NCBI RefSeq assembly: GCF_017744255.1
Contig: NZ_JAGHQP010000005.1
Span: 95,011 to 159,010, forward strand
From: Brevundimonas sp. A19_0
GTDB lineage: Bacteria; Pseudomonadota; Alphaproteobacteria; Caulobacterales; Caulobacteraceae
Length of the DNA stretch: 64,000 nucleotides
Direction: 5' to 3'
The position numbers and the translations under genes were made by a program. Shown here piece after piece: positions 1 to 8,373 of this stretch. Under the pieces are notes generated by a model. That model was not told the origin of the DNA, ran no database searches, and worked only from the letters and a program-made list of their open reading frames with translations. Every line of letters starts with the position of its first letter. Position 1 is the first letter of the stretch.

Positions 1-749
1 TAACCCTCGACCTCATAGTCGACCCGGTCGAGGTACAATCCCTCGGCCGGGGCCACGGGCCCGCAGGCGGCCCTGTCGCGCGCCGCCAGCACCCGCGCCA
101 CATCCTCGACGGCCCAGCGGTCCAGCCCGACCTGCACCAGCGTGCCGGTCATCGAGCGCACCTGCCGGTGCAGGAAGCTGCGCGCCGCAAACACCAGATG
201 CACCTCCTCGCCGACCCGTGTGACCCGCGCCACGTCCAGGGTCTTGAGCGGCGAGGCCGACTGGCAGTTCACATCCCGGAAGGTCGTAAAGTCGTGCAGG
301 CCGACCAGCGCCTGCGCCGCCGCCTGCATGGCCTCTGCATCCAGGGGTTTGCGCACATGCCAGACCCGCCCGCGGTCCAGCGCCGGCGGGGCCGGGCGGT
401 TCAGGATCCGGTACAGATAGCCCCGCCCCGTCGCCGAGAACCGCGCATGCCAGTCGTCCGACACAGGCCGGCATGCCAGCACCGCCACCGGCTCCTCCGC
501 CATATGGGCGTTCATGGCGTTCATGACCGTCTGCGCCGGCCAGTCGCGCGTCAGGTCGACATGCACCGTCTGGGCCGTGGCATGGACGCCGGTGTCCGTC
601 CGCCCGGCCGCCGCGATCCTGACGGCTTCTCCGCTGAAGGCCAGAATGGCGCGCTCCAGCGTCCCCTGCACGGTCGGCAGATCGGCCTGGGCCTGAAAGC
701 CGCAATAGCCCGACCCGTCGTATTCCACCGTCAGCCGGTAGCGCGGCAT
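1..749 (-). CDS. truA: tRNA pseudouridine(38-40) synthase TruA, stop codon cut by window edge
   Basis: Isomerises uridines 38-40 of the tRNA anticodon arm to pseudouridine. The reverse strand reads from ATG at 749 (MPRYRLTVEYDGSGYCGF) for about 249 codons. The catalytic motif AAGRTDTGVHA is present and its Asp is the TruA nucleophile. The frame runs to the very first bases, where a TA begins the stop codon, so the protein is essentially complete. It lies 12 bp downstream of fmt in the same direction, the usual alphaproteobacterial def-fmt-truA cluster. Confidence 0.93.
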   Translation of the reverse strand, partial: MPRYRLTVEYDGSGYCGFQAQADLPTVQGTLERAILAFSGEAVRIAAAGRTDTGVHATAQTVHVDLTRDWPAQTVMNAMNAHMAEEPVAVLACRPVSDDWHARFSATGRGYLYRILNRPAPPALDRGRVWHVRKPLDAEAMQAAAQALVGLHDFTTFRDVNCQSASPLKTLDVARVTRVGEEVHLVFAARSFLHRQVRSMTGTLVQVGLDRWAVEDVARVLAARDRAACGPVAPAEGLYLDRVDYEVEG

Positions 750-756
750 GGTGTTT

Positions 757-800
757 CTCCCCTACCGCTCGCCGCGCGGCGGCTCGCTGCCTGAGGGGAG
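757..800. repeat. REP-like palindromic unit overlapping the 3' end of fmt
   Basis: A roughly 40-bp imperfect palindrome with CTACCGCTCGC near one end and GGCTCGCTGCCTGAGGGG at the other. A closely similar unit in reverse orientation lies at 56265-56304 inside gspG. Here it supplies the last codons and the TAG stop of fmt (tail ending PPRGER). It looks like a dispersed repetitive element that became coding sequence. Confidence 0.55.
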
Positions 801-1715
801 GACCGTTCCTGCCGGAATGGCGAAACCGCGCAGCATCTCCTCCGCGTTCTGGGCCGCCTTGCCCGGGCGCTGCACCCGCTCCAGTCGCACCGCGCCATCC
901 CCGCAGGCGATCGTCAGGGCGTCATCCAGCACCGTGCCCGCCGGGCCCGACCCATCGGCCAGACCGGACATCATCGCCTTGATCCGCACCGGCCCCTCGT
1001 CGCTGTCGACCTCGAACCAGGCCCCGGGGAAGGGCGACAGGCCGCGGATATGGGCATCCACTTCGCGCGCTGACCGGGTCCAGTTGATGCGCGCCTCGGT
1101 CGGACTGATCTTCTTCGCATAGGTGGGCTCGCCGACCTGTTCGACCGGCTGCCCGCCGCCGCGTTCCAGCGCCGCCAGCGCCCGGGGCCACAGGCCCGCC
1201 CCGATGTGGGCCATCCGCTCCGACAGGCTGGCCGCCGTGTCGCGCGGGCTGATCGCCACCGTCTCGGACAGCAGCACCGGCCCCTCGTCCAGCCCCTCGG
1301 ACATCTGCATGATCTGCACGCCGGTCCGGGCGTCGCCCGCCATGATCGCCCGCTGGATCGGCGCGGCCCCGCGCCAGCGCGGCAGCAGCGACCCGTGCAG
1401 GTTCAGACAGCCCAGCGGCGGCGCCTCCAGCACCCCGGGCTTCAGGATCTGACCGTAGGCGACCACGCAGGCGGCATCCAGATCGAGGCTGCGGAACGTC
1501 TCGATGGCCTCGGCCGCCTTCATGCTTTCGGGGGTAAAGACCGGCAGGCCCAGGGTCTCGGCGAACGCCTGGACGGGGGAGGGGGTCAGCTTCATGCCCC
1601 GCCCGCGCGGCTTCGGCGGCTGCGAATAGACCGCCACCACCTCATGGCCCGATGCGACCAGTTCGGCCAGCGAGGGCACGGCGAACGCGGGCGTTCCCAT
1701 GAAGGCCAGACGCAT
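762..1715 (-). CDS. fmt: methionyl-tRNA formyltransferase
   Basis: Transfers a formyl group from 10-formyl-tetrahydrofolate to Met-tRNA(fMet). The 317-aa length is typical. It starts [16 protein letters not shown], carries the folate-site signature around [18 protein letters not shown], and the C-terminal OB-like domain holds the [15 protein letters not shown] region. The gene sits between def and truA on the same strand. The last dozen residues ([10 protein letters not shown]) come from a palindromic repeat shared with gspG, so the extreme C-terminus is probably not conserved. Confidence 0.96.
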   Translation of the reverse strand: MRLAFMGTPAFAVPSLAELVASGHEVVAVYSQPPKPRGRGMKLTPSPVQAFAETLGLPVFTPESMKAAEAIETFRSLDLDAACVVAYGQILKPGVLEAPPLGCLNLHGSLLPRWRGAAPIQRAIMAGDARTGVQIMQMSEGLDEGPVLLSETVAISPRDTAASLSERMAHIGAGLWPRALAALERGGGQPVEQVGEPTYAKKISPTEARINWTRSAREVDAHIRGLSPFPGAWFEVDSDEGPVRIKAMMSGLADGSGPAGTVLDDALTIACGDGAVRLERVQRPGKAAQNAEEMLRGFAIPAGTVLPSGSEPPRGER

Positions 1716-1777
1716 GAAAAATTACCTCGGGTGAGCCAGACGGGGAGCCGACGGGAGCGGCAGACCGGGGAGTGTGA

Positions 1778-2038
1778 TCAATCCCAGCGCGTGAAGACGC
1801 CGCCGCCCTCGTCCCACTCGCCACCGGTGTCGAGCGTGTCGTCAAAGTCCAGCAGCCGGTCGATGATGACGCCCGCGATCACGCCCAGCGCGCCCACGGC
1901 CAGCAGGGTCGCGACACTGCCGATGCCGATCTTCTCCGACCGGGTCAGGCGGCGCCGTCCGCTGGGATCGACGATCCGGTCCCGCGAGCGCTTCAGGGGG
2001 GTGCGTTTCGGGGTGCGTTTCGGGGCGCGTCGGGTCAT
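1778..2038 (-). CDS. small single-pass membrane protein, unknown function
   Basis: 86 aa. A very basic N-terminus (repeated KRTP, then a Lys/Arg-rich stretch to about residue 35) precedes one hydrophobic segment (about residues 38-62, SVATLLAVGALGVIAGVII). The acidic tail contains DFDDTLDTGG. The ATG shares one base with the def stop codon, so it is translationally coupled to def, with fmt following. Topology rules suggest the basic end is cytoplasmic. I do not recognise a family. Confidence 0.6.
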   Translation of the reverse strand: MTRRAPKRTPKRTPLKRSRDRIVDPSGRRRLTRSEKIGIGSVATLLAVGALGVIAGVIIDRLLDFDDTLDTGGEWDEGGGVFTRWD

Positions 2039-2592
2039 CAGGCAGCCATCCGGGCGAGCTTCTTGACCTTGGCCACAGCCCGCTCGCGCTTCAGCCGTGA
2101 CAGATGGTCGATGAACAGCACCCCGTTCAGGTGGTCCATCTCGTGCTGGATGCAGACGGCATAGAGGCCGTCGACCTCTTCCTCGACGGTCTCGCCATTG
2201 TAGTCGAGATACCGGATACGGGCGCGGGCCGGGCGCTGGACCTCGTCGAAATACTCCGGCACCGACAGGCAGCCCTCCTCGTACGGAGCCGTCTCGTCAG
2301 AGGTCCACAGGATCTCCGGATTGACGAAAAAGCGGGGATTCTTGCGGTCGGCGTCCCCGGCGTCCTCGGCCACGTCCGGCTTGTCGGCCAGATCCATGAC
2401 GATCACCCGGCGCAGGTCGCCGATCTGCACGGCGGCCAGGCCGATGCCCGGCGCGGCGTACATGGTCTCGAGCATGTCATCCATCAGGGTGCGAAGCTCA
2501 TCGGTGACCGGCCCCTCGACCGGCTCGGACACGCGCTTCAGAACCGCCAGATCAGCGGCATTGTCGATGGTCAGGATACGTCGGATGGCCAT
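2038..2592 (-). CDS. def: peptide deformylase
   Basis: Removes the N-formyl group from nascent proteins. 184 aa from the ATG at 2592 ([15 protein letters not shown]); the open frame continues upstream but homologous sequence begins here. All three deformylase motifs are visible: [20 protein letters not shown] (metal-ligand Cys) and QHEMDHLNG (HExxH). It is first in the def / small membrane protein / fmt / truA cluster. The 120 bp to parD, which diverges, must hold both promoters. Confidence 0.96.
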   Translation of the reverse strand: MAIRRILTIDNAADLAVLKRVSEPVEGPVTDELRTLMDDMLETMYAAPGIGLAAVQIGDLRRVIVMDLADKPDVAEDAGDADRKNPRFFVNPEILWTSDETAPYEEGCLSVPEYFDEVQRPARARIRYLDYNGETVEEEVDGLYAVCIQHEMDHLNGVLFIDHLSRLKRERAVAKVKKLARMAA

Positions 2593-2712
2593 GGGGTCGA
2601 GGTAGGCTCGATACCCCGAAAGGTCAAGATTTCCGGGTGTCGCGCCCCTTCGCCGGCTTGCGTGAAGGCCGCCCTGCACCAATAGTATGATGATCAGCTT
2701 CGAGGACATCCC

Positions 2713-2967
2713 ATGGCCACCGTCCGGAAAACCATCACCCTGAGCGACAGCCAGGACGCCTGGATCAAGGCCGAGGTCGCGCGTGGCGCCTTCACCAATG
2801 ACAGCGAATACGTTCGCGATCTCATCCGCCGCGATCAGGAAGGCCGGAACCGTCTGTCGGCCCTGAAACAGGCCATTGCCGAAGGTCTCGACAGCGGCGT
2901 CAGCGACGCCTCGCTCGACGACATCTGGACTGCCGCAGAGAAACGGCATGCCGCTTCCCGTGGCTGA
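2713..2967 (+). CDS. parD: ParD-type antitoxin (ribbon-helix-helix)
   Basis: 84 aa, starting [19 protein letters not shown]. The N-terminus is a ribbon-helix-helix fold typical of type II antitoxin DNA-binding domains, followed by [12 protein letters not shown] and a C-terminal toxin-binding helix region. It overlaps the toxin gene by 20 bp. ParD proteins normally neutralise ParE and repress their own promoter; here the promoter would lie in the def-parD gap. Confidence 0.88.
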   Translation: MATVRKTITLSDSQDAWIKAEVARGAFTNDSEYVRDLIRRDQEGRNRLSALKQAIAEGLDSGVSDASLDDIWTAAEKRHAASRG

Positions 2968-3310
2968 TCTGCGGATCAGCCACCGCGCCGCCAGCGATCT
3001 GGCAGACATCGCCGACTACACGATTTCCACCTTTGGCATCGAGCAGGCCCGGCGCTACCGCGATCAGCTGCAAGCCTGTCTGAACTCGATTGCAGACAAT
3101 CCCTTGCTCGGCCAGAGCGCCCACGAGCTGTCGCCGGGTCTGCGCCGCATACGCCAGCAGGCGCACGTCATCTTCTACCGACCGACGCCCCGGCCCCTTC
3201 TGATCGTCCGCGTCCTGCATCACAGCATGGACTTCGAACGCCACCTCCAGGGTCAGACCGCGACCGGGGGCAAGGGCCGCGGCCGCAGGTCATCGCCGAT
3301 GGCGACATAG
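2948..3310 (+). CDS. parE: ParE-type toxin (RelE/ParE superfamily)
   Basis: 120 aa from the ATG at 2948, inside the end of parD. It shows the ParE core: [33 protein letters not shown] and [13 protein letters not shown]. ParE toxins act on DNA gyrase. Homologues usually end just after the RHL segment; here about 20 extra residues continue antisense into the 3' end of the convergent thioesterase gene, a 58-bp overlap. The tail is probably read-through without function. Confidence 0.85.
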   Translation: MPLPVADLRISHRAASDLADIADYTISTFGIEQARRYRDQLQACLNSIADNPLLGQSAHELSPGLRRIRQQAHVIFYRPTPRPLLIVRVLHHSMDFERHLQGQTATGGKGRGRRSSPMAT

Positions 3311-3654
3311 GTGAAGACGCCCTCGGTGACCCGTTCCGACCGGGCATGGGCCTGGTTGCGGGGCCGCTTCCACGCCTCGACCCGCACCCGGATCGAGCTG
3401 CGTCCGGTCGAGACGATCTCGGCATAGATGGACACCTCGTCGCCCACCGACACCGGCTTGTGGAACACCATCCCGTCCAGGGCGATGGTCACGCAGCGCC
3501 CCTGGGCCCGCTCGAACGCGGGCGTGGCCCCCGACAGGTCCATGTGCGCCAGCAGCCAGCCGCCGAAGATGTCGCCCTCGGGGTTGGTGTCCGCCGGCAT
3601 GGCGATTACCCGGCCGACGGGCATCCCCGCGGGCAGTTCGGCCTCATCGTTCAT
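3253..3654 (-). CDS. acyl-CoA thioesterase, YciA/hotdog family
   Basis: 133 aa from the ATG at 3654 (MNDEAELPAGMPVGRVIAMP). The hotdog-fold signature NPEGDIFGGWLLAHMD with the catalytic Asp region is clear, followed by HKPVSVGDEVSIYAEI and RVRVEAWKR. It hydrolyses acyl-CoA thioesters. Longer frames start at 3714 or 3789, but those starts lie in or beyond the candidate att repeat at 3700-3713, inside the island. I therefore prefer 3654. Before island insertion the tRNA-Arg gene would have lain directly upstream. Confidence 0.85.
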   Translation of the reverse strand: MNDEAELPAGMPVGRVIAMPADTNPEGDIFGGWLLAHMDLSGATPAFERAQGRCVTIALDGMVFHKPVSVGDEVSIYAEIVSTGRSSIRVRVEAWKRPRNQAHARSERVTEGVFTYVAIGDDLRPRPLPPVAV

Positions 3655-3699
3655 CTGGACGGTCCGTCTGGAAGGGCGGGTCTGGAAACCCGGATTGAC

Positions 3700-3713
3700 T
3701 GGCGCACCCGACA
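3700..3713 (+). repeat. candidate attL: 14-bp copy of the tRNA-Arg 3' end
   Basis: TGGCGCACCCGACA is identical and in the same orientation to 42004-42017, which is the 3' end of tRNA-Arg(CCG) read on the complement and begins exactly at the encoded CCA. It lies 177 bp before the integrase start. The bases just outside also nearly match (GAC versus GAT). Confidence 0.75.
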
Positions 3714-3890
3714 TGCGGCGTAAGCCTATTCGGGCAGGTTCGTTATCGGTCGGTCGAGCGTTGAAAGAAAGGAATAATTCCGTCTTCAATGTCCGCAGAT
3801 GTTCGGTCTCATTCCACTGAAACCGTGACGCCTGTTAGGGTAAATGCTAGGGTGCAAGCTGCTAGGGCTCGCGGGTGAAAGGTCGGTCAG

Positions 3891-5081
3891 ATGAAAGGCG
3901 GTGCGAACAAGCTTACGGCCCGCACGGTCGCGTCTGTCAAGGATCCAGGACGCTACAGCGACGGCCAGAACCTCTATTTGGTTGTCGATCCCAGTGGAGC
4001 CAAGCGCTGGGTGTTTATGTTTCGGTGGAGGCGGCCGGGCCAGCCCGGGCCAGGCAGATCCCGGGAGATGGGGCTCGGCTCGATCCATCGGGTGGAGCTG
4101 AAGCGAGCCAGAGAGTTGGCGAGTGAGGCGCGACGTCTTCTAGGCGAGGGAATTGACCCGATCGCGGCCCGCCAGAACCAGAGGGATGTGCCCACATTTC
4201 AAGAAGCGGCCGAAGAGTGGATTCAGGCCAGCAAAGCCTCGGTCCGTTCGGACAAGAGCCATGCCCGTTGGACCCGGGCGCTGCTTGGTTACGCCAAAGC
4301 CCTTGGGCCCTTACCGGTGAATGCCGTTGGCACGCAGGACGTCGTGGCGGCCCTGAAACCCATCTGGATCGATAAGCAGAGCTCGGCGGAAGTCGCGCGC
4401 GGCTACATCGAAAAGGTGCTGGATGCGGCCAAGGCCAGCGGGCATCGAACAGGCGAAAACCCTGCGCGCTGGAAGGGTCATCTCGACCTTCTGCTACCTC
4501 GACCCGTGCTGACGACGCGCCACCATGAGGCGATGCCCTACGCCGACGTTCCAGTCTTCATGGAGCGGTTGCGCAGCCAGACTAGTACTGCAGCGCGTGC
4601 GCTGCAGTTTTCCGTGCTCACCGCCAGCCGGCCAGGAAATGTTCGCAAGGCGAAGTGGTCAGAGGTTGATCTGAGCAAGGCGATCTGGACCATTTCCGAC
4701 ACGCACATGAAGGCCGGACGCGTTCACCGTGTGCCGCTGCCTGAGGCATGTCTTGAGATCCTTCTGGCCCTTCGGGAGGTGTACGGGGCTGAGGCGGACA
4801 CGCTGATCTTCCCCGGTGAAAAAGAAGGTCGACCGCTCTCCAACATGACCTTCAAGAAGCTCATGGAGCGAATGGGTGTGAGGGGGACGCCGCACGGGTT
4901 CCGCAGCTCCTTCCGCGATTGGGTCGGCAACGAGACCTCTCATCCGCGCGAGCTGGCAGAGGAGTGCCTGGCGCACGTTATCGGAAATGAGACAGAACAG
5001 TCCTACCGACGCGGTGATGCTTTGAATCGACGACGTATCGTCATGTCAGACTGGGCTGCACACTGCGGCTCGGCCCGCTGA
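3891..5081 (+). CDS. int: tyrosine-type site-specific integrase, P4-like
   Basis: 396 aa. An N-terminal arm-binding domain of the DUF4102 type (KLTARTVASVKDPGRYSDG, YLVVDPSGAKRWVF) is followed by a SAM-like core-binding domain (about 95-195) and the catalytic domain. The tyrosine recombinase residues are readable: R247 (TASRPGN), H335 and R338 (HGFR), H362 (AHVIG) and nucleophile Y372 (QSYRRGD). This family recombines at tRNA 3' ends, which fits the 14-bp repeat at 3700 and the target tRNA-Arg at 42004. The gene reads inward from the left end of the island. Confidence 0.95.
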   Translation: MKGGANKLTARTVASVKDPGRYSDGQNLYLVVDPSGAKRWVFMFRWRRPGQPGPGRSREMGLGSIHRVELKRARELASEARRLLGEGIDPIAARQNQRDVPTFQEAAEEWIQASKASVRSDKSHARWTRALLGYAKALGPLPVNAVGTQDVVAALKPIWIDKQSSAEVARGYIEKVLDAAKASGHRTGENPARWKGHLDLLLPRPVLTTRHHEAMPYADVPVFMERLRSQTSTAARALQFSVLTASRPGNVRKAKWSEVDLSKAIWTISDTHMKAGRVHRVPLPEACLEILLALREVYGAEADTLIFPGEKEGRPLSNMTFKKLMERMGVRGTPHGFRSSFRDWVGNETSHPRELAEECLAHVIGNETEQSYRRGDALNRRRIVMSDWAAHCGSAR

Positions 5082-5177
5082 TCCGGAATTCACTGGGGGG
5101 CGGGTGCCTGCGAAACGAACGCTGTCTCCACCAGCCGGACCGGTCGTGATTGCATCAATCGCGATGATGCACCAAAA

Positions 5178-5816
5178 GTGTTCGACATTCGGCGGCTGTC
5201 GATCCATTTTTGTGGCATGAAAGCGCATGCTGCACAAAAATCGGTATTAGTTGAGGTGGCTGAAATTGCGGCCGGCCACCCTTTGAGAAAGAGCGTCGAT
5301 GAGCTCCCTGCTGGAGACGTTGGCGTCATCCAGATGCGAAACGTCGATCCGGAGGCCGGGATTGATTGGGCAGGCGTCTCCAAAGTGGAGCTGCCGCCCG
5401 CAAGGCGTGTCGACTTTCTCGGCCAAGGCGATGTGATATTTTCTACCCGAGGTGCTCGCACCTATGCGGTCGCCTTGGGGGAGGTGCCACTGCCGGCGGT
5501 TTGCTCGCCGCACTTTTTCGTCTTGCGTCTCCGGGCCCGCGAAATCGACCCTGGGTTTCTGGCTTGGCAGATCAACCAGACTACGGCGCAGGAATACCTC
5601 AAGCGCGAGGCGACAGGTTCGCACATCCTGAATATCCGCCGCGAGGTGATTGAGCGACTGGAGATCGTGGTCCCGTCGCTGGCCCGTCAGGTCGCGATCG
5701 TCGCCTTCGCGGAGGGTGCCGCGCGCGAGAAGCGCCAGCTCTCCGCCCTGATCGAAAACCGCCAACACCAAATGAACGCGCTTGCCGCCGCGCTACACCA
5801 CAGCATCGAGGATTAA
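5178..5816 (+). CDS. half-size type I restriction specificity (S) subunit, single TRD
   Basis: Up to 212 aa from GTG at 5178; an ATG at 5217 (MKAHAAQKSVLVEV) gives 199 aa and is equally plausible. It contains one target-recognition domain ending in the typical IRREVIERLEIVVPSLARQ segment, then a helical spacer (EKRQLSALIENRQHQMNALAAAL). Normal HsdS has two such halves. It sits 5 bp before hsdM, while a complete two-TRD hsdS is found downstream. It may dimerise to give a second, palindromic specificity or modulate the complex; no function can be proved here. Confidence 0.8.
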   Translation: MFDIRRLSIHFCGMKAHAAQKSVLVEVAEIAAGHPLRKSVDELPAGDVGVIQMRNVDPEAGIDWAGVSKVELPPARRVDFLGQGDVIFSTRGARTYAVALGEVPLPAVCSPHFFVLRLRAREIDPGFLAWQINQTTAQEYLKREATGSHILNIRREVIERLEIVVPSLARQVAIVAFAEGAAREKRQLSALIENRQHQMNALAAALHHSIED

Positions 5817-5821
5817 AGCCA

Positions 5822-7339
5822 ATGGCCGACGCCATCACCCAGGACGAAGTCAACAAGGCCGTTTGGGCCGCCTGCGATACATTTCGGGGCACCGTCTCGC
5901 CCGATATCTACAAGGACTACGTCCTCACCCTCCTGTTCCTGAAGTACATCAGTGACGTCTGGAAGGATCACTACGACAAGTACGAGACGGAGTATGGCGA
6001 CGCGCCGGAGCTCATCACCGAGCTGATGCGGAGCGAGCGCTTCGTCCTGCCGGAAGGGGCGAGCTTCTACGCCCTTCATGACCGGAGGCACGAACCCGGT
6101 AACGGCGAGCGGATCGACAAGGCGCTCCACGCGATCGAGGACGCCAACATCGGCAAGCTGCGTGATGTGTTCCAGGACATCAGCTTCAACTCGAACAAGT
6201 TGGGCGAGGAGAAGCAGAAGAACGACCTGCTCCGCCACCTGCTGGAGGATTTCGCCAAGCCCGAGCTGAACATGCGCCCGTCGCGCATCGGTACGCTCGA
6301 CATCATCGGCAACGCCTATGAGTTCCTGATCAAGAACTTTGCGTCGGATGCGGGTCGCAAGGCCGGCGAGTTCTACACGCCGCCCGAGGTGTCCGAGCTG
6401 ATGGCGGACATTATGGACATGGCCGAAGGTGAAGAAGCCTGTGATCCCGCCTGTGGCTCCGGCTCGCTGCTGATGAAGTGTGGGCGCCGCGTTCAGGCAA
6501 AGCACGGGTCGAAGAAATACGCCCTCTACGGCCAAGAATCGATCGGCAGCACTTGGGCCCTCGCCAAGATGAACATGTTCCTGCACGGCGAGGACAACCA
6601 CCGAATCGAGTGGGGCGACACCCTTCGCAATCCCAAGCTCCTCGACAGCGACGACACGCTGAAGCACTTCGACGTGGTGGTGGCGAACCCGCCGTTCAGT
6701 CTGGACAAGTGGGGCCATGAGGCTGCTGGGAGCGATCGTTTCGGTCGGTTCCGGCGCGGGCTGCCGCCGCGCACCAAGGCCGATTACGCCTTCATCCTGC
6801 ACATGGTGGAGACCATGAAGCCCCGGACCGGCCGCATGGCCGTCGTGGTGCCGCATGGCGTTCTCTTCCGGGCCGCCGCCGAAGGTGCGATCCGCCGCAA
6901 GCTAATCGAAGAGAACCTGCTCGAAGCCGTGATCGGCCTGCCCGAAAAGCTGTTCTACGGCACGGGCATCCCTGCCGCGATCCTGATCCTGCGCAAGGCC
7001 AAGTCGGACCGGAACGTGCTCTTCATCGACGCCTCGCGCGAGTTCAAGGCGGGTAAGAACCAGAACCAGCTGACGGTCGAAGGCGAGGACAGCAACGTCC
7101 GCAAGATCGTGAACACTTACAAGGCGCGGGTCTCCGTGCCGAAGTACGCCCACCTTGCCACGCCGGAAGAGATCGCCGGCAACGAGTGGAACCTCAACAT
7201 CCCCCGGTATGTCGACACCTTCGAGGAGGAGGTCGAGATCGATCTCGTCGCCGTACGCGCCGAACGACTTCGGCTCAAGGAAGAGCTGGCCGAGCTTGAG
7301 CGGAAGATGGACGGTTACCTCACGGAGCTCGGCTACTGA
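5822..7339 (+). CDS. hsdM: type I restriction-modification methyltransferase HsdM
   Basis: 505 aa. Uses S-adenosylmethionine to methylate adenine at N6 within the site chosen by HsdS. The N-terminal HsdM helical domain (TQDEVNKAVWAACDTFRG) is followed by the methyltransferase fold with motif I DPACGSGSLLMK (D208-G214) and catalytic motif IV NPPF (N289-F292). The C-terminal helices would contact HsdS. Its TGA shares a base with the rhuM start codon, so it is translationally coupled within a seven-gene operon. Confidence 0.96.
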   Translation: MADAITQDEVNKAVWAACDTFRGTVSPDIYKDYVLTLLFLKYISDVWKDHYDKYETEYGDAPELITELMRSERFVLPEGASFYALHDRRHEPGNGERIDKALHAIEDANIGKLRDVFQDISFNSNKLGEEKQKNDLLRHLLEDFAKPELNMRPSRIGTLDIIGNAYEFLIKNFASDAGRKAGEFYTPPEVSELMADIMDMAEGEEACDPACGSGSLLMKCGRRVQAKHGSKKYALYGQESIGSTWALAKMNMFLHGEDNHRIEWGDTLRNPKLLDSDDTLKHFDVVVANPPFSLDKWGHEAAGSDRFGRFRRGLPPRTKADYAFILHMVETMKPRTGRMAVVVPHGVLFRAAAEGAIRRKLIEENLLEAVIGLPEKLFYGTGIPAAILILRKAKSDRNVLFIDASREFKAGKNQNQLTVEGEDSNVRKIVNTYKARVSVPKYAHLATPEEIAGNEWNLNIPRYVDTFEEEVEIDLVAVRAERLRLKEELAELERKMDGYLTELGY

Positions 7340-8373
7340 TGGCCGGCGAGATCATCCAGTACCAGACGGAGGATGGCGTCACGGTCATCCGCCTTCAGGC
7401 CCGTGACGGCAACGTCTGGCTCAGCCAGGCGGAGATCGCGGAGCTGTTCCAAGTGACGCCGCAGGCGATCACACAGCACATCCGCGCGATCTATGAGGAC
7501 GGCGAGCTGGAGGAAGCGGCAACTTGTAACGATTACTTACAGGTTCGAACTGAGGGCACCCGGGAGGTGTCTCGGCGGATCGCGCACTACAGCCTGTCTA
7601 TGATCATGGCGATCGGCTTTCGCGTGCGCTCGCTACGCGGCGCTCAATTCCGTCGCTGGGCGGCCGCCGCCCTGAGTGAGTATCTGGTCAAGGGCTTCGT
7701 CATGGATGACGCCCGGCTGAAGGACCCAGAGACCGACTATTTCGAAGAGCTGTTGGCCCGCATCCGGGACATCCGGGCGTCGGAGAAGCTGTTCTACAAG
7801 AAGGTCCTCGACATCTACGCGACCGCGGCGGACTACGACCCCAAGGCGGAGACCAGCCAGCAGTTTTTCCAGACGGTGCAGAATAAGATGCACCACGCGG
7901 CGCACGGCCAGACTGCGGCTGAAACGAAGATGGCCCGGGCCGACGCTTCCAAGCCAATGATGGGCATCACCAGCTGGCCCGGCGAGAGCCGCGGGCAACT
8001 CCCAACCCGCGTCGATGCCCAGGTGGCCAAGAACTACCTAGAGCCCGAGGAGATGGAGACGCTGAACCGCATCACCGTCGCCTTCCTGGAATTCGCCGAG
8101 GCCATGGCGAAGAACCGCAAGCCCATGCACATGGTCGATTGGATCACCAAGCTCGACGACTTCCTCAAGCTCGGCGACCACCCCCTGCTGGCTGGTGCCG
8201 GCAGGATCCAAGCGAAGGTCGCCGCCAAAAAGGTCGATGCCGAGTACGACGCCTGGCACGCCCGCGCCATCAACGCGCCCAGCGTGGTGGAGCAGCACTT
8301 CGTGGAAGCGATTGGCAAGGCGAAGGCTATCGAGGCGGGCCGGCCGAAACTGGCGAAGGGGGGCAAGTCGTGA
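7339..8373 (+). CDS. rhuM: RhuM-family protein in the type I RM operon
   Basis: 344 aa. Begins with the family pattern IIQYQTEDGVTVIRLQ, then VWLSQAEIAELFQVTPQAITQHI (a helix-turn-helix-like segment) and EVSRRIAHYSLSMIMAIGFRVRS, all characteristic of RhuM proteins. The family was named from a Salmonella pathogenicity island but is frequently found in type I RM loci; its molecular role there is unsettled. Its stop overlaps the hsdS start by 4 bp (GTGA), tying it to the specificity subunit. Confidence 0.9.
   Translation: MAGEIIQYQTEDGVTVIRLQARDGNVWLSQAEIAELFQVTPQAITQHIRAIYEDGELEEAATCNDYLQVRTEGTREVSRRIAHYSLSMIMAIGFRVRSLRGAQFRRWAAAALSEYLVKGFVMDDARLKDPETDYFEELLARIRDIRASEKLFYKKVLDIYATAADYDPKAETSQQFFQTVQNKMHHAAHGQTAAETKMARADASKPMMGITSWPGESRGQLPTRVDAQVAKNYLEPEEMETLNRITVAFLEFAEAMAKNRKPMHMVDWITKLDDFLKLGDHPLLAGAGRIQAKVAAKKVDAEYDAWHARAINAPSVVEQHFVEAIGKAKAIEAGRPKLAKGGKS

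Noticed and set aside
2593..3009. N-terminal extension of the deformylase frame on the minus strand to 3009
   Set aside because: The extension overlaps parD/parE antisense, has no deformylase similarity, and the canonical start MAIRRILTI is at 2592.
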